A stretch of 64,000 bases of DNA from Pocillopora verrucosa (taxonomy: Eukaryota; Cnidaria; Anthozoa; Scleractinia; Pocilloporidae): NCBI RefSeq assembly GCF_036669915.1, contig NC_089312.1, forward strand, positions 32,383,330 through 32,447,329. The letters are read 5' to 3'. The stretch's first letter is position 1, and every line of letters begins with the position of its first letter. Below are positions 35,230 through 52,221 of this stretch, in pieces. Position numbers and translations under genes: made by a program. The notes beneath the pieces were generated by a model. The model was not told the DNA's origin. It saw only the letters and a program-made list of their open reading frames with translations, and searched no databases.

Positions 35230-36783
35230 CAGGAGGTCTTGATGTTAGGATAAGAAATTATATCATTGGTAGAAGCTTTACAATCAAGACTGGGATTTTC
35301 ATCTGTTGGATTTGAACAATGTGCAAACACTAACTAACAATTTGCATTTTGGTGACTTTCATCTCCGTTTGAAAACTTTGGATATATGTGTGTCATGTGA
35401 TCTCTACAGGCAGTAAGACTTGGATAACTACTGTAGAGAAAATAGATTTCACTTTCAGGAATGGAAAGGACATTGATTTTGACTTAGCTAGAACTTCAAG
35501 TAAGCCAAGTTTATGGTGGGAAGGTTCTACAGTACAATTAGTTGGCAGAGAACTCAAACAGAAAATTTTCTGTTGAAATCTTTCTTGTGTTGTACACTGA
35601 ATGATTTATTTCAGCACATCACAAAGCAAAATATCTCCACTAGCACTCTCAAAGCATTCACTGTATCAGTAAAACTCTTAAACCTAACGTCTAAAGGTAA
35701 CAATCTAACACTTTGCAAATTAAAAATGAAATATTGACAGTCTTAAAAAGAAATAAATAAATTATTTGATTGAACATTTTTGTTGTTGTGTATCTGTGAA
35801 AGCTCAAAATTTTTAACACCCCTTTGATTGGCTTCTTGCAGCTTATGGTCAGGTCTCATTCTCCCCCTTAAGTGATTGAAAGTTATCAAAGCAGAAAAAC
35901 GATCAACAATGCAATCAAAAGAGGACCAATGACCTCATGACCCCACTGCAAGTTGCTTGAAACAATAATTAGGACCCTTTAAAAGCATATAACCTAAGTT
36001 GTATGTTTCTGTTTGGACTTAATGATAAAAAAATAGATCCATCCAATGACTTAGCATCACAAAAAAAGAGAAGTTAGGACATCATCTTGAATTCTCCTTC
36101 ATTTAAATTTAGTGGTATTAAAAAAATATGGGTTGAATCCTCAAGTCAGGTGAAATTCTCTCAACCCCTCAATTAGTATTTTTGTCCTGCAGCTGCACTT
36201 TCCACATGTAAGTCAGGAACATTTAAGATTAAATACAGCTGATTGTATTTTAAATTCTCTCCATCTGTCTGCTAGGAGTAAAAGGGTTAAGGGTATTGGT
36301 CATGTAGAGGTAAGTTTGTCCACTTATACTTTGGAAAACAATTCCAAGTAATTCCAGATTTGTATACAGGATACAGGGTAACTAGAAATTGTCACTGAGT
36401 ATAGAGCAGGATGTTTTGAATCATTGACGAGATGTGTTTCATGTGCTCTCTTGAGCTACTTCATGGCCCTTCTAGAGATACAGAAAACATTTTTTCTAGC
36501 ACTCTAGGTCTGAGGCTCTTTACTGAATTTACTTTATAGAGAAATTTTGTGGGGCAAGAATGGTTCAAAATCCTTTTCCTTAATTTGTTCTAGTTGAATT
36601 CAAAATGAAACAATATTTCCCAGTATCAATGTAACATTGTGGGAAAAATCAAATATACTGCATTGAAGAAAAATTTTTTCATGAAACACCACAACCTGCA
36701 TTCTACAGTGGTTCTGCTAATTTCTAACGATACCAATAACAGTTCAACTATAATTTTTAGTTTAAACATCACTACTTGTCTGG
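35230..36783. other. Tail-to-tail spacer between the microprotein gene and CPT1
   Basis: AT-rich 3' flanks. A fragment ending AGGAGTAAAAGGGTTAA (36273-36290) resembles one end of the AACCCTTTAACTC MITE family. Nothing else recognised. Confidence 0.5.
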
Positions 36784-39700
36784 TTATTTAGCCTTATTAG
36801 CTTTAACTGTTTCGTGAAGTGCTTTTATGTCTGAAAGGCTTTCAAACAACAGTTTGACAAATTGGTCAGAGTTTGACTCTTTTGATGATATCTTGGAAGA
36901 AATGTGGAAGAAAATCCTGTGATCATCGGGAACCATGTAGGAAACACCATAACCATCATCAGCAACTGGACCGAAACCTCCTCCAGGGGAAATCTGTGGA
37001 CACACCATATCTGACATTGACATTCTCTGCATTATGAGTTAGACTTAATACTTCTTTCTACTCCTTTTTCTCACCGATGAGTCTCTAATTTTCAGTTAAA
37101 ATACAAAAAATATATTTCTTTCTAAGTCTGCTGTAAAAAACCAAATAAGTTAATCAAATATTTTTTTACCTCTGAAATAGACTGAGTTGAAAAGAGAGGT
37201 TACTTGTATTCTAAAACTGGTTTCCTAAAAAATGTTGCTACACCCCTGGATGCCAGCCCATGGCTGGATTACCCCATCAGCATTTCATTGGGTTTCCCTG
37301 CCAGTTTTCCCTGCCATTCACAATCATGGATAGAGAGGGACAAGAACACAACATAGTGGTCAGCTGAGGCTGCAACCCAGTCCTTTTGATCCAGAGACAG
37401 TGGCCAGTAAGTCTCTGTCTTTGGGGTTATGAAATCATAATATATCATCTTACTCTTAATTCTACTAACATGAATAATGTAATGAATGAGTGTATCATCT
37501 TACCAAATGTGTAAGTTCTGGCTCTGTGACACTAAAGTGGGTACCTGCCATTTGTTGTTGAGGCTGCTGGCTTGTAGACAGTGTCCATGGAAGGGTTAAT
37601 GCACTTTTCAAGAACTCACTCTCCTGGGGATTGATTAATAGCTATTGATATTGTGTGACTAGTTCCATAACATTCCAAAGCAAATTGACCAGTACTCTAC
37701 TCCTGACAAGACAATCTCTCAAGCACATATATGATGAAAATAGTGAGGAAAGTGTTAGGGGTAGCTGCTAATTACTGTGTCTTAGAAAACTATTAAGATT
37801 TTGATATGAGTATGACAAATCAATTGTGTACTGGCCAAATACAAAAACACTTTAAAACCACAAACTAACTACACATGTACCATTGCTGTTTTTGGTTTGG
37901 TTTTCTAACCATTTGATTTGTTTTCTTGGAACACAAAAATGTCCAAAAATGTTCAAGGCTTTCTGGGTTTGCAAATAAAACTTGTAGCTCCTGTTACTCA
38001 TGACAAGGAAGAAGACAAAAATAAAAGTAAAATATATTCCTGAACTTACATAGCCTTGACCTTTGCACACAACAAAGAGTGCAAAAAGATGTCTATCAAT
38101 GCCCTTTCCATTCATACAGTCCTTGTACATCTTAGCATGAAGATCTGCAGCTTTTTGAAGTAATTTATATTTTTCTTCAGGTGGGACTGTGTCATCTAAC
38201 ATGGCGAGAACAAAATCTTTAGCTTCAATTGTTAAACTGCGCACAGTTTCTGTCCTTCCTTGGAGGTACAGGCGTGTCATAGAGGATTCATATGTGAGTG
38301 GATGTCTTCCATTTGAGTCTCTGTAGTAGGCAAGCTGCAAAGCCAACTGAATGAAAGCATCAGGACTTATCTGTAAAAATCAGGATAAAATAATTTGAAA
38401 TACAGATGAAACTCTATAAATGGAATGCTATTGCTTCACATGCAGTCAACATAAAGACTAGGAAAACACTCTTTCATGCTGACAAAATATTTCCAGTTAA
38501 GCCTTTAGTTCCCTTGAGAGACCAAGACCCAATTTTCTCTCACAATATCAATATTACAGGAAGCAGCCAAGTGATGAGAATAAAGAAAAATATCAATTGA
38601 GGGATAATTAGTTGATCCATACCAAATTCTCCAAACTGACATCGTGAGAATCTTATGACAGAAAGTTAAGAGAATTACTAACAAGATCTTGGGAGTGAAA
38701 GGGTTAATTTAACATCTAAATTCCACAGAAATATTCTGCACAAAGAGGTTTGTTATGATTATACTTTCAGAGTTTCTAAGTCCTTGCCTTGTGCAAAAAA
38801 GCTTTTTTTTTTTTTGAACACAACACTGACAGGCCTACCTTTACACTCTTGATGAAGCCTTTTCCAAATGCATCATGAACTATGACTTTATGCTGAATGT
38901 CTTCATTATTCTGGAACACAACAAAAAATAATTGTAGTAGAAAATAACTAAAACCTCTGGTTTACATGTTTCAATAAGTCAGTAATTGCTTAACTCAGTC
39001 TTAAAAGGTGAGGGAAAGGAGGAATTATTAAGAGTTGTGTTACCAGGAATGAAAAGCTTATGGTGGTTTAACCCCTTAACTCTCGAGATCTGATTGTTAA
39101 TTCTCCCCTCTAGCTGTCACACATTTCCTTGTAATTGGTTACGAGAATTTGGTGTTTGATCAAGATAATATCTTGTACCTGATGAGTTTGAGTGTTCTCA
39201 TGACCTGTTTGCTGGATAATGTATAGATATTATAGGAAGTAGTTACATGATAATCACTTCTGGGAATTAAAGGGTCAAGGAAGAATGGTGAGGAAGGGTT
39301 CTCTTGTCAACAAAAATGTTAAGGAAATCCTGGAGAGATTCCATGGTCTTTGATAAGGACAAATAAATTTTCTGTCCCCATGAATTGACAATCTTTATTT
39401 TGCTGACACTAACTGACTGTAAAATGCAATGCAAACCCATACCTTTTGAGCAAACTTGACAGCATCTTCAATGATGTCTGCAAGTTTAGGAGTTACATCC
39501 CAGTATAACCTGGCAGGCTTTTGAAGGTTGTGTGTCCTCAAGCTGGCACTCCTGTGAGCACCACCAATAGGAGTGCATTTACCTTTGTCATTGTATGTTC
39601 TATAAATATACCTGTTGAGAAGGCCACATAGTTAACAAAAGACAGTCATTCGCCTCCTCAATAAGATAAAATTATTATTGTCACATGATCCAAAGTGCTG

Positions 39701-41633
39701 AATTTGTTGGACTAATTCTACAAATCAGTAAGTATAGCTAAGACTGATCTCTTCACTTTATTTTTGTTTTCACTCTGGTTGATTGCCTACTAGAAAATAT
39801 TGCCATGCTTTGGGAACAAAAAGCTTTGAAACAACCAGCATGGCACTGATCAAACTTACTCATAGGTAAGGGCATACTCCAACATGTGCCCAATGACAGG
39901 TGCATCAGCCCAAGAATGCTCAGCATTGATCCCACATCTACCATCAGAAAATACCATCAAACAGAAACTTTTATCAAACCAAAAGCTCCGCCCATCACCA
40001 TGCAGTAGATACTTTGAGCGTTCAGTCAAATCAGTGAAGGAATTCTCATCCAGAATGACCTGCAATGTAAAGACACCAAACTGGTGATGAAAGCTGCAGC
40101 CAGAGCTGTATTTCACTTACTGCAAAGACTAGCTACTACAGGTGTAAGTGATTTGTACCAATGGAACAAGTACATTGTCAAGAAAAAAGGTGATGAGGAC
40201 ACAGGAAAACTTCAACTAAGGGACACAATTCAAACCCTAGAAGTGCCCAGCATCTAATTTCCCCTCACAGTACTACTGCTGAATCATTCATAAAGCTAAC
40301 CCTAAGTATAAGTATAGGGGAAATGATCATCAATGTAAGAAGCTTTGATTGTCAAACAAATTCTCCTAGTGAGTTCCAAAAGAAACTTACAGAGAAGGTA
40401 TGGAGAATATGGATACTTATGTTATGGTGCAAAGGGGTTTACACCACATTCTCATTCCTAAAATCAAAGAAAATATAGAGCACACATTGAAAGTTTTGTT
40501 ATGATGTTTTTGTCAAGTACCACTTGTCAGTGGTAATAAGTTAGCTTTTATCAGCCTAAAAATTAGGTGTAAATAATTCAGGTGAAGGACACTTAATAAT
40601 AACTAGCTCAAAAATATGCTTACAAGATGTAGACATGTTACATATCAATGCATATAAGTTCTATAAAAGTAGCTCGTTGATGTTTCTATTGTTGTTGTTG
40701 GTTTAAATAACAATCTGTTATTTTACCACAAACATAGCCTCTTCTATTGCCTCCAGGGTTTGTCGATTCAGACTCTCAGAAAAGTATTCTTTTCTGATTT
40801 TGGCCCACTCTGTTCTTGGTAGAGCTGTCAGTGCTGGTACACTTCCATCAGGCTGGTCTTTGGTGACTAAATTTGGAAGAAAAAGACATCAATCATGAAC
40901 ATGACACAATTCTGGTATTCAGGTTACAAGACCAATTCACTTTGAACAAATATGACTTGCTTTCAACTTGCAGTGATCCCAACAATATCTTTGATTTGTA
41001 CTTTTCTGAGCTTCTTTTATTAAGTTATATTACATTTTAATAAAATTATAGTCAGTTGATAGCCTCAGCTTTGCATCTATTAACAATTATTTACATGAAA
41101 CTAGCAACACATACATGTTTATACATTATCAAGCAAAAAAACCCACAATAAAAATAAACAAAAATAACTACAGTGAAACAGATTTAACTCTTAAAGATTA
41201 AAAAAGATATCAATCATAAGTAATATAGTTATCAGGAAAGTTCATAAGACATCAGAAAATTCTCTGGCCACTTTCCAAAATTCTCTAGCTACCAGTAAAT
41301 TTCAATAGCTTTATGAGCTACATACACAGATATGGAAACCATAATTATATTGTTTAAATTTACAGGATTCTGCTGCAACCTTATTTCTCTTAGAAAACCC
41401 TGAGCTAAAAAATAGATTATGATGAACTCTTACCATCAGAATGTTTAGCATCAGCAACAATCCACTCAAACTGACTTTCCAAATCCAGCACTGATATGAA
41501 TTTACCTTTATCAGTAACAGGCAACATATAACAATTGCCCCCACAGAAGACAGCTATGTGCTGCAAGATGATTAGGAACAATGGCACTTAATTTTGAAAT
41601 TGTTTAACACTTAAAAGGACTAACTTCTCTCCA

Positions 41634-41670
<37 letters not shown>

Positions 41671-44600
41671 AACTCAAATTCAATAAAGGAGCTAAATTTT
41701 GGTGCAAACCTCATGTTCATTGTGTTCAAAATGAACTATTTCATCCACTTCCTCTTTTGGAATTCTGAAATTACAGACAATGTAAAAACAACCTATTTCT
41801 CATTTTTCAGGAAAGAAAGTAAATTGTACAAGTAGGATTCTATGCATGGTTGACTGGATACCACAAATTTGTGCACCTTGTACGGTGATTTGCATGTATG
41901 TCTCACAGTCTTCAATTCCATCATCATCCCATTTTTTTGGCTTCTTTTCTGCAATTACTTCAATTACAGCTCACTTGTGACCATCATTTCTTCACTTGAG
42001 TTCCATCATATTAAGGCATTTATCATAATTTACCTGGTTGTCTTAAATGTTCTTTCATACTGCCACATGCAGATGGGAATAGTTTTCCTGATCAACAGGG
42101 GTTCCAAGTGCTCAGTTTCAATCTCCTGATGATACTTCAAAATAAGGTAGGTCATGGTTGCAGCTCTATAATTGAGTAAGTCAAAAAGTTTTATATTACA
42201 TCTCAGCTAAAAAGTTTTAAATTCATTATCTGTAAATTTCAGGTGAATTGGGTCAATTTAAATTTTTCTTAGCATCCAACTCTAATTAGGTAGTAAGCAA
42301 AATGTAAAAACAATCTTACAATGAAGGCAAGGTTGGTTTTCTCAGAATCTAATCTTGTACATTTTCTATGGCTTGCCAGAGCCAAACCTCAATAGCCTAA
42401 CAGGACTGGAAAGTGATATTCAAGTATTCAAAGAAGGCAGGCAAAGCCTTGATGCAGACAATCGTTTATGATAGACAACAGACCATAAATACTTACCTTG
42501 AAGCTTGGACATGTGTGGGATGCCAGTGCTGGTCTAAACAATAGTAGTTGCTGTTGATAGGTAAAGGAGAACGGCCCATGCAGTACACATATTTTTCCCA
42601 CCAATCTGTGTGATAATTTGGCGCCCACCAGGACTTCAGCTTTAAAATAAACTGGAGCTTGGGACCAAGGTTCTTTTCAAAGTCCTAAAGACAGTATTGA
42701 TAATTCTTTTGAAATTATCAGGTTCATTAACTTTTCAAGCAAACACTTCACTGATGCTACATGTAAATGATATGTACAAGACAATTAAGGGATACAAACA
42801 TATTCAACCAGGTAAGTCCTTAAAAATAATTTTTCTTAAAAGGTTGGGTAGTCTGTCTTTATATAAACAAGCTAGTTCTAACAAACTACATGAGAGTAAC
42901 ATGAATGAAATAAAGCTCAAGATAACCACTATAAACCGATTAATTGTATTTGATATCAACTAACTCTATAATAAATATAGCTGTACAGTTCAAATCAAAT
43001 ACTGACCACATAGAAATTGAACACTAACCTTAGCAAGTGCCTCCATCTTCTTGTACTCATCCTCCTTCAAGATTGGCTTCACAGAACGCAACAGTCCTTT
43101 ACAAGTTTCACTTAGATTTGGTACAGGCATTCTTGGGAGACTGTTTTGATAACTATACAGCTTTGGATAGTGACCAGCACAAAGTTTCACCATTGCACCC
43201 CATAATAGTGTCAGCTTGCTTTGTGATCTTGGGGTCTCATCTTCAATTCAAATAATAGAGGTTATGATAAATGGGCCCGAATTACTGAGTATTCTCATTT
43301 ACCTGTTTGCTAAAGATGTATAGAAATAATACAGAAAAATTACATGATAATCACTTCTGGGAGTTTAAGCATTAAAAAGCAATGAGTTTACTTACACATC
43401 CACCCTCTATAAGCCAAAAGCATCCTCAACAGATACTGACGTAGATAGAGAAGGATAATAAAAAACACCACTCCAGCCAGTACTGAAATGAACAGAAGCC
43501 TGAGGTTGTAAGGATATTTCTCATCCAGATTAAGAAGATAAGTCACTTTCCATATGACTGCTGTAAATGGTTTGAGGGACGATAGCTTGTAGAAATCAGC
43601 AGCATACAGTAGAGCAGCAATGACCACAACAGCACCCAACAAGTTGGACCATGTTGTTGGCCATAATCCATTTGCTATTTGGCGGCTGAAAAAAAAAAAA
43701 AAAGTATACAAACACAAATTGAACAGAGTAAAAGTACATGCACACAGTTTTTCCATAAGTTTTATTTGTAGCAAGGTGAAACTGGTACTTATACCCGGGA
43801 TTATCATACAGAATTGATTTCACTTCTGCCTACCAACATACCAAGAAGTTTAAAGGTTGTAAAGTACACTACCAAAAAGATGGGAAGGTGCAAAACAAAT
43901 GTGTGGTCACCTTGCAATACAGCATCACAGTATTTCAATGACTACACATGCCACAGTCACAATTGAATTTTGCTTAGATTGTTGCATGTTTATGAATTTT
44001 GTATTTTTGTTGTCTTTTTTCAGCTATGCACTGCTTTCTCAAGTACAAATAAATCTTCTCAATTTTGTTCAGTTTTTAGAGGATTTCTTTTCTCAAAAAA
44101 AAAAACTACTTAAGACAATGGAGAACTGTTTGAGAGTTTCTTTATGATATCCAGGGTGAAATAGCAGTGATTCAATTAAAATTTACTCAACCCCATGTCA
44201 GTTCAAGAAATACATGTAGTTCAACATATCTGGCTTTTGGAAAACAGTATGGCAGTAATCATGGGTCCTGACATGAGTTTTAGCTATAAACAATAAAGTT
44301 TTGCCGAGTGGCAGAGCCGTAATCAGTTGTCTCCTTTTCACTTGGAATTCCTTGAAAATTCAACAAGTAGAGGGATTGCTTTACTGGTTTGAAAATTTCT
44401 TTCACCTGTCCTGCTTAAAATAAGGGAGAATGCTGTGTAATGATCCCAAGGAGAAAAAAGTTCATAGCTCACAAGGGCTTCAATATCTTTAATGCCTCAG
44501 ATGTGGCTATCCATAGCTAAGTAAGTGGATAGGACCACCAAGGAAACCATCCAAATCTAATGGATAACATCTCTCAAGTTATAATATGTAATACCTAATT

Positions 44601-46123
44601 GGCTTATCTATAACTTATCTTATTGTTTTTCATTGTTAGTGTATGTGTATGCTCTGGTAGTCATTTCCTCTGTTCAGTCAAACTTGGTATTGAAGAATTT
44701 ATTTTATTGAAGAATTTATTTTAATGTTTGTTTCCCTTCTGGTTTTCTGAAAGCACTACAGGATAACAAGAGTCACAAATGATAAATTTCTGCAAGGACT
44801 TTACATGGAGAGGAGATATTTATAGATGCCAATTGATAAATACTTCAGTGCCAGTTTAGACCTGCTAGATTAGTGCCTCTATATGCCATCACAACCAAGA
44901 AACATGACTTTAAGATTTTTTCAAAATTTAAAGCATCTGGCATTTTTAAGACTTGGATGAATACTTTCCTAATACCCTAAGCCATGATGTTCCAAGCTTT
45001 AATTTCCTCACACAATTCAATTGCAAAATTAATGAAGTGAAGATTGCCATTGTATTACTGCCATTATACTTTGATTGACTGTACAATTAACATGAACTGT
45101 ATATTCTTTCCATGAAACTGAAAAATCTTAATTTCTTTTTCAATAAAATCTAAACGTAATAAAAATTGCATTCTGCTCTATTTTCTCGGCCTCCTCTTTT
45201 TGGCCGGTTTGATCTGAGGGGACAGGATGCCAGAGCTTCAGGGTTCAAAGTCCGTTTCAAAACATCTTCCAAGCACGCAAAAATTTGATATGCTGAAAAA
45301 AAAGCTTTGGTGAGCCAAAACAATAGTAAAAGAAACTTTATAAGTGTTGTATTAAAATCCTGCCAGAGTAGATGATTCGACCTCGAGGGAAAAAACGTAA
45401 ACGTGCGGAAGGAAGGCAAAGCTCTTTCGTCGTATTCAAACATGGATTAGGTGGTAATCGTCTTATAGACAGAATTTTAATTTTATAAATTTGGTCTGTA
45501 AAATTACAATTTAGACAACACTACAAGGAATTTCTGCTTCTATTTATCTCTGACGAAGTGTACGGCGATTACTTCTTGAAATAATTTATCAAAGCAGGAT
45601 CTAAACTAACGATACTGTACGTGTATCGCGTCCTCTTCAATAATTCGCCGGAATGTACGAAAAAATATACGACCACGCGCTGTAAACTGCAGAGAATCAA
45701 CGTGCTTGCTTTGAAAACCTAGTTTCGATCGAAAGTATCGAGATCAAAAGTTTTCACGTGGTATCATTATTATTTGCTTTCAAATATCATCGTTGGTGGT
45801 GATAACTACAACAAAACTCTCGTAAAACTGCGACGTATGTGGAAATAAAAGTTTTCCGAAAGTTCAAATCGTAAATACTGAGAGAGAAAGACCTTCATTT
45901 TAAACATTCTCAAAGGGAAACAGTAAAAATGTCATGAGGTGTTACATGTAAAACGATCAAGGTATCAGAAATCACTCGCCTGAACTTACCGAGTTCTGAA
46001 AGCACATCTCTTAAGAGATAATAAAGTACTCTTCAGCAATTCAACTTCGGCTTCTGTTTTGCTGGTCCCTTCGGCGTGTAGATGGACATCGGGGCTTGTA
46101 ACAGCCGCCCTGGCTTCAGCCAT
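36784..46123 (-). CDS. CPT1: Carnitine O-palmitoyltransferase 1
   Basis: Outer mitochondrial membrane enzyme that moves long-chain acyl groups from CoA to carnitine, the gate for beta-oxidation, usually inhibited by malonyl-CoA. Exons, 5' to 3': 46123-45990, 43685-43396, 43240-43029, 42684-42497, 42165-42034, 41764-41710, 41560-41434, 40866-40727, 40059-39860, 39611-39443, 38910-38839, 38370-38050, 37623-37504, 37026-36784. They total 2403 nt in frame, 800 aa (human CPT1A 773). The N-terminus [19 protein letters not shown] matches the CPT1 regulatory start. Two membrane segments lie at about 58-77 and 106-127. Acyltransferase blocks include [37 protein letters not shown] and the catalytic [12 protein letters not shown] (H474, cf. 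His473 in CPT1A). One gene copy is seen, with a long first intron. Head-to-head with DHFR. Confidence 0.96.
37242..37425 (-). mobile_element. tRNA-derived SINE family 2, copy 2 (CPT1 intron)
   Basis: On the minus strand: GGATCAAAAGGACTGGGTTG, TATGTTGTGTTCTTGTCCC and CAATGAAATGCTGATGGGG, following the order of the copy at 17493. The tRNA-like head is badly decayed. Confidence 0.55.
38545..38708 (+). mobile_element. MITE family B fragment (CPT1 intron)
   Basis: AGTGATGAGAATAAAGAAAA, ACCAAATTCTCC and terminal GATCTTGGGAGTGAAAGGGTT. The start is not delimited. Confidence 0.45.
39068..39277 (+). mobile_element. MITE family A, copy 2 (CPT1 intron)
   Basis: TTAACCCCTTAACTCTCGAG to CTTCTGGGAATTAAAGGGTC, about 210 bp, same orientation as copy 1 with shared TCTGATTGTTAATTCTCCCC. 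Confidence 0.8.
40322..40432 (+). mobile_element. MITE family B fragment (CPT1 intron)
   Basis: AATGATCATCAATGTAAGAAG, GATTGTCAAACAAATTCTCC and GTATGGAGAATATGGATAC match the middle of the family. Both ends are lost. Confidence 0.5.
41635..41668. repeat. Poly-A tract (34 bp)
   Basis: Uninterrupted run of A in a CPT1 intron on the plus strand, the T-side of the CPT1 transcript. Length is prone to assembly error. Confidence 0.95.
43285..43375 (+). mobile_element. MITE family A, 3' fragment (CPT1 intron)
   Basis: GAGTATTCTCATTTACCTG through ATCACTTCTGGGAGTTTAAG matches the right half of copies 1 and 2. The left half is missing. Confidence 0.6.
44335..44435 (+). repeat. Dispersed repeat, copy 2 (CPT1 intron 1)
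   Basis: Partner of the repeat at 34895-35005, same orientation relative to the window and about 75-80% alike by eye. Confidence 0.5.
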
Positions 46124-46398
46124 GGTAAATTACGACACGATTATGTTAAGTTTTAGTTTTAAAATGAAGATAAAACTTCTTATCCGCCGGTAAATTTCCA
46201 CACAGAATATTTCGTTTTTACCAACGCTTCTTCCTTATGTTTTGGTTTGATTTGTGGACCAATCAGTATGCGAGCTGGTAACCAATCAAATCTTCTCTAC
46301 TATGGCGGCCTATATAAATTATTTCATTTACCCTCGCGTCGCCTCATTTCGCGCCAAAATCATTTCACACCTTTAATGTTTTTGGACGGCTATCAAAC
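46124..46398. promoter_or_regulatory. Divergent CPT1/DHFR promoter with E2F-type site and CCAAT boxes
   Basis: Only 275 bp separate the two start codons. Visible elements: CCAATCA at 46259-46265 and 46282-46288, ATGGCGGCC (YY1-like, 46302-46310), TATATAAAT (46311-46319) and TTTCGCGCCAAA (46347-46358), 41 bp before the DHFR ATG. The last matches the E2F element long known from mammalian DHFR promoters and supports S-phase control of DHFR. Whether CPT1 shares it is inference. Confidence 0.7.
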
Positions 46399-50781
<4,383 letters not shown>

Positions 50782-50918
50782 TACTGTATACAAGCTACAT
50801 CACAGTGTACATGAAGCTCACTTAAAGGAAGAATGTATCTCAAAGAAATTAAAATGTAGTGGCTTCAAGCCATGGAAAGCAGCCTTGTCAAGGCTGCCAA
50901 TGAAGGCCTTAAGGCACT

Positions 50919-50924
50919 AATAAA
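50919..50924 (+). terminator. Polyadenylation signal of DHFR
   Basis: AATAAA, followed at once by a second AATAAA-like overlap (AATAAAATAAAA), about 140 bp after the DHFR stop. Confidence 0.6.
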
Positions 50925-51544
50925 ATAAAAACCTCAGGCACTGAAGGATTTACTTTCTTCTTTTTCTTATTGGAAAGTACAAAGTAAGAAGTCAATTTTT
51001 AAAATTATGTGTTCTGCAGGTTTTAATAACTTTCTCCATAAGCAGCTGTTGATAGTGTTATAGGCAGCTGTGCTAAAAAATGGGGGGTGGGGTGAGACCT
51101 CTTAGGGGGGGTCTGGGGGACATACCAAGGACAGTAGTGAGAGGTCTTAATAGTGGCAGTAGAACCCCAGTAACTGGCTGTTAATAAGACTACTGGTGTT
51201 ATGAAATTCATATGACCTGTGAACACTAGTTTATATGTGAACTTTTACTGAATGCCTGTTCATTTTCTGTCCCACTAGTGTGAGAGGAAGGTTGAGGTAT
51301 AATAGTAAGGGCTGGATTAATACCAAGGGACATGGCACAGCCTGATTTACCCCAATTTCCCCTCACCCTACACTCTTGTTCCATGACAAGAGAGAAAAAA
51401 GATGTCCAGCAGTATAATTTTTCTAATACTCCTCCAGATACTCAATTGCTTAGTCTAGTACATGCCCTGACTAGGATGATAACAGAGCTAAATTTTCTGG
51501 TGTGATGCATAATAACAGGCTGGAAAGTTGTTTCAAGTTTTTAA

Positions 51545-51758
51545 AACCCTTTGACCCTGAAGAGTGACTAACATCTAATCTTTCCTTACATTATCATCCT
51601 TTAATCACAAAGTAAGGTCACAAGAATAAAGAAATCATCACCAACTGAGGAATCTCTTGATTGTTGGACAAACTCTCCTCCTCAACACCTTCAGAAATGT
51701 GTAGAGAACAGTATGGAGAATATACCTGCTCATATTCAGGTATAGGAGGTTAAGGGAA
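51545..51758 (+). mobile_element. MITE family B copy
   Basis: CCCTTTGACCCTGAAGAGTG, then CAAGAATAAAGAAATCATCA, CTCTTGATTGTTGGACAAAC and CAGTATGGAGAATATACCTG in the family order. Ends near GGAGGTTAAGGG. Confidence 0.55.
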
Positions 51759-52221
51759 CTGAATGGGTATTGTTTCCCAGGGCCTTGCAAGTAATTCTCA
51801 CTAATTAACAAAAATATGTCTACCTCACTCAGCAAATAAAGGAAAAAATCTGACAAGATCCTGAAATGTGACGTGATTTTTATTTCTTGTATTTCTTTGC
51901 TTCTAGAGCTTTTTAAAATTAATTTAAAGGACATTATACAAGAATGTCTCCATATTTTTTCCTTTCCTTTGACTTATTCCCCCTGCTAATTACTAAATAG
52001 CATGGCAAGAGAGGGACAGAGAACTTCCTGATTCAATATTTAGTATTCAATTTTGGTTCTGAAATGACAAGCTATACTTGATTTATAATTATGCTTTCTT
52101 TTGACGTAAAAATGCATGAAGTAAGTATTTAAATACACAGTACATTGAGTGCTATTTCCATCAATAAACTACATGTATGTTGGATGTTGGTGACAAGAAA
52201 ACAAAAATCAGTTCTGTAACA

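Larger units (their letters stand above)
50782..52221. other. Tail-to-tail spacer between DHFR and PEX11G
   Basis: Holds the DHFR polyadenylation signal, a G-rich tract at 51079-51122, and a repeat fragment at 51545-51758 listed separately. No gene seen. Confidence 0.5.
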
